DNA of 64,000 nucleotides from Syncephalis plumigaleata (lineage: Eukaryota > Zoopagomycota > Zoopagomycetes > Zoopagales > Piptocephalidaceae): assembly GCA_025201365.1 (NCBI GenBank), contig JAIXMF010000001.1:1612001-1676000 (forward strand), read 5' to 3'. Position numbers and translations under genes: made by a program. Within the stretch, counting starts at the first letter, position 1. Each line of letters starts with the position of its first letter. The notes under the pieces are model-generated. The model worked only from the letters and a program-made list of their open reading frames with translations, did no database searches and was not told where the DNA came from. Positions 63,294 through 64,000 of this stretch are shown piece after piece.

Positions 63294-63662
63294 CCACTCA
63301 CTTCAATAACCCAAACGATCATATCCCTGTATTCTATTTTATCTCATATGATCATTCATTTGAATGTTGTCAATTAGGTTTATTATAATAAAATAAGCTA
63401 CGGCAATGTTAAAAGAAAGATGAAATTACTATGTATTTATTCAATATGAACTAGAATGCTTGATTGGGGACAACAGCATTAGATACATGTTGATATTTAC
63501 GTAATGAACAATGGAATAGCGACTTGAGTAACATGGACATCGATGGACCTTGCATCTTCTTAAGCATAGACTTCAGTTACTATTATTAGAATTACCACCA
63601 TTAACAGCAACGTTTGCGGTCGCTCCAATCGCAACATATCCATACTTTTCAGCTTGACTTCC

Positions 63663-63866
63663 CTAACGATCGACTTGCGCAGTTTTCGCGACAGTCTCGG
63701 AATTGGTATTGGCTTGACTCTCTTCGCTAGGATTGGGATTGGGATTAGGTGAACGACGTGCGACAACAGCACGACGCATCCTATTGGGCTTGGCTTCGAC
63801 GACGACGACCATGTTGGCGACAGCGACAACGGCGACGGCAATAGCGATAATGGCAGAGAACTTCAT
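63663..63866 (-). CDS. small secreted peptide, same signal-peptide family as the microexon gene
   Basis: A 67-residue frame starting with MKFSAIIAIAVAVVAVANM, nearly the same signal peptide as the microexon gene at 52.65 kb, followed by a basic stretch with dibasic and RRS-type sites (MRRAVVARRS) that could be processing points, an NPNPNPSEES repeat and a polar tail ending AQVDR. The stop is TAG; the same frame stays open after it for about 29 more residues (GSQAEKYGYVAIGATANVAV) to a TGA at 63573-63575. The 3' flank shares sequence with the other family members. No microexon array here. Function unknown; probably a secreted peptide. Confidence 0.6.
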   Translation of the reverse strand: MKFSAIIAIAVAVVAVANMVVVVEAKPNRMRRAVVARRSPNPNPNPSEESQANTNSETVAKTAQVDR

Positions 63867-64000
63867 GTTGATATTGGCCTAGTGGAATGAATGGTCAGTA
63901 ATAAACACAGTGAAATGGATGAATACAAGTGATCGTAGCAACAGAGCGTAGTAAACGTGAAATGAAACAGCGAATGAATATGAAGATGACAAGTCAAGCT
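63867..64000 (-). promoter_or_regulatory. upstream region shared with the microexon gene
   Basis: The GGCCTAGTGGAATG-type leader and ATGAAGATGACAAGTC near 63981 correspond to GGCCTGTGGAATG and ATGAAGATGGCAAGTC upstream of the gene at 52.65 kb, so promoter and leader were duplicated with the gene. Confidence 0.5.

Overview
The window is nuclear DNA from a fungus. Genes are dense on both strands and most are cut by many short introns (about 40-80 bp, GTAAGT-like donors, TACTAAT/CTAAY branch sites, AG ends). The fungal signs are a fused TrpG-IGPS-PRAI tryptophan enzyme, fungalysin (M36) peptidases, an Isy1/Nop9/Spc25 core set and GPI-anchor-type wall proteins. RIC8, a CPSF6-like CFIm subunit and an eIF4G that keeps MA3 and W2 domains are traits of early-diverging fungi, so a Zoopagomycota- or Mucoromycota-like lineage is my best guess. 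That is inference; no rRNA or marker phylogeny is in the window.

Layout. 0.1-2.6 kb: a membrane protein, kinetochore SPC25 and a small Miro-like EF-hand protein. 2.8-6.8 kb: a DNA transposon with 29-bp terminal inverted repeats carrying a long, open Fanzor (eukaryotic TnpB) gene. 6.9-14.9 kb: a secreted protein, the 29-exon cohesin gene SMC3, and a GPI-type wall protein. 15.7-18.2 kb: intron-free trifunctional TRP1. 19-22.3 kb: two paralogous multi-span membrane proteins, one decaying. 22.5-24.1 kb: a secreted protein. 25.2-27.8 kb: a second, eroded Fanzor remnant, an F-box gene and a relic transposon end. 27.9-34 kb: CPSF6-like factor and RIC8. 34.8-45.6 kb: eIF4G and a tyrosine phosphatase whose catalytic domain is split by a long low-complexity insert. 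46.9-51.1 kb: two fungalysins tail to tail, one broken. 51.7-53.6 kb and 62.9-64 kb: members and relics of a small secreted peptide family. 53.7-62.5 kb: NOP9, ISY1 and transportin (KAP104).

The most unusual object is the secreted-peptide gene at 51.76-52.65 kb (minus strand). Its middle is a diverged tandem array of intron units separated by exons only 3 nt long: five in a row, plus 9-, 5- and 9-nt exons. Each unit keeps a donor, a branch site and an acceptor. The 3- and 9-nt exons never change the frame. A relic paralogue at 53.2 kb holds the last two exon sequences fused without an intron and in the same frame, which supports the splicing model.

Several conserved host genes (eIF4G, NOP9, the phosphatase, the fungalysins) carry single-base frame breaks while their neighbours (SMC3, TRP1, RIC8, transportin, CPSF6) are clean. 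I read many of these as assembly indels, but the left-hand fungalysin and the left-hand membrane-protein copy look like real pseudogenes.
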